Shown here piece by piece: positions 50,999-51,160 of a stretch of 51,160 nucleotides of DNA. The DNA is from an uncultured Bacteroidales bacterium. GTDB taxonomy: Bacteria > Bacteroidota > Bacteroidia > Bacteroidales > P3. Within the stretch, counting starts at the first letter, position 1. The number at the start of each line of letters is the position of its first letter. The position numbers and the translations under genes were made by a program. Below the pieces are notes generated by a model, which did not search any database, was not told the DNA's origin, and saw only the letters and a list, made by a program, of their open reading frames with translations. The DNA is taken from contig CALDHX010000052.1 in the NCBI GenBank assembly GCA_937901525.1, forward strand, positions 1 through 51,160, written 5' to 3'.

Positions 50999-51160
50999 CA
51001 AAGAAAAAAAATAAAAAAGCAAAGAAAAATTTAAAAAAAGCAAAGAAAAAAAAAGATTTTTCTTTGATTTTTTTTTGCAGGATTTGCAGACTACCCTGCA
51101 CAGCGTGCAGACAACTCTGCACAGTATGCAGACTACCCTGCACAATATGCAGACAATAAT
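50999..51160 (+). repeat. Tandem-hairpin repeat element, copy 3 (after rimO, runs off the window)
   Basis: A-tract units start at 50999, 51020 and 51041, 21 bp apart. CAAAGAAAAA (51041-51050) pairs with TTTTTCTTTG (51057-51066), followed by a T9 run. Four 21-bp units start at 51075, 51096, 51117 and 51138. From the T9 run onward the sequence is identical to copy 2 (CTGCA/TGCAG stems, loops CAGCG, CAGTA, CAATA). The A/T tail is cut by the window end. A TGA at 51065-51067 blocks the frame that is open in copy 1. Confidence 0.88.

Noticed and set aside
34310..51160. Copies 2 and 3 as ends of a 16.7-kb mobile element
   Set aside because: The interval holds core genes (parE, lpxC, lpxA, ftsY, rimO) and no recombinase; the copies look like dispersed repeats at operon ends.

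Overview
The window is a low-GC chromosomal segment from a member of the Bacteroidota, most likely Bacteroidales. The evidence is the type IX secretion system (T9SS) genes porP, porK, porU and porV, T9SS C-terminal sorting domains on surface proteins, an lpxC-fabZ fusion, the rpmG-DUF4295-ftsY order, and promoters of the Bacteroidetes type (TTTG, 19-21 nt, TAnnTTTG) with no Shine-Dalgarno signals. No rRNA, tRNA, CRISPR array, transposase or integrase was found.

Layout. 256-8595 (minus) is a surface-glycan operon: wbpD-like acetyltransferase, wbpB-like dehydrogenase, FemAB/GNAT transferase, an FAD/Fe-S oxidase, a membrane CapD/FlaA1-type NDP-sugar enzyme and a glycosyltransferase. 8660-10850 (plus) is mnmA plus a glycosyltransferase, divergent from wbpD. 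11125-12480 is a three-gene accessory cassette bounded by direct repeats. 12617-16501 is a T9SS-exported adhesin, divergent from a tiny secreted protein with a possible sorting tail; a 33-bp poly-A tract lies between them. 17102-26083 (minus) is a tightly packed set: holA, TonB receptor, EamA transporter, agmatine-to-putrescine enzymes aguB and aguA, a WG-repeat protein and a DUF4831 protein. 26170-28742 (minus) is porP-porK; 29196-34307 (plus) is porU-porV-ispF. 34641-37611 holds two secreted proteins. 37696-41409 holds a stand-alone M6-peptidase prodomain, parE, a secreted protein and a short-chain dehydrogenase. 41427-44607 is a RecQ-phosphoribosyltransferase fusion plus a divergent DprA, a candidate defence or DNA-uptake module. 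44672-46845 (minus) is lpxC/fabZ-lpxA. 47046-50996 (plus) holds rpmG, DUF4295, ftsY, a beta-barrel protein and rimO.

Functional links. The T9SS genes, T9SS cargo and the Wbp-type sugar genes fit one process: export of CTD proteins and their attachment to a surface glycan through a diacetamido-uronic-acid-type linking sugar.

Two observations stand out. First, two gene cassettes (recQ-PRTase/dprA and the three-gene cassette) each sit between a host gene's stop codon and a terminator hairpin, each is flanked by direct repeats, and in each the last stop codon lies inside the right repeat. The recQ/dprA repeats are a perfect 24 bp. Second, there is a repeat family with a 21-bp period: A-tract arrays that begin within 3 bp of stop codons, and in three places a block of four 21-bp units, each a 5-bp inverted repeat around a 5-nt loop. 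The stem differs between copies (CTCCA/TGGAG versus CTGCA/TGCAG) with both arms changed together.
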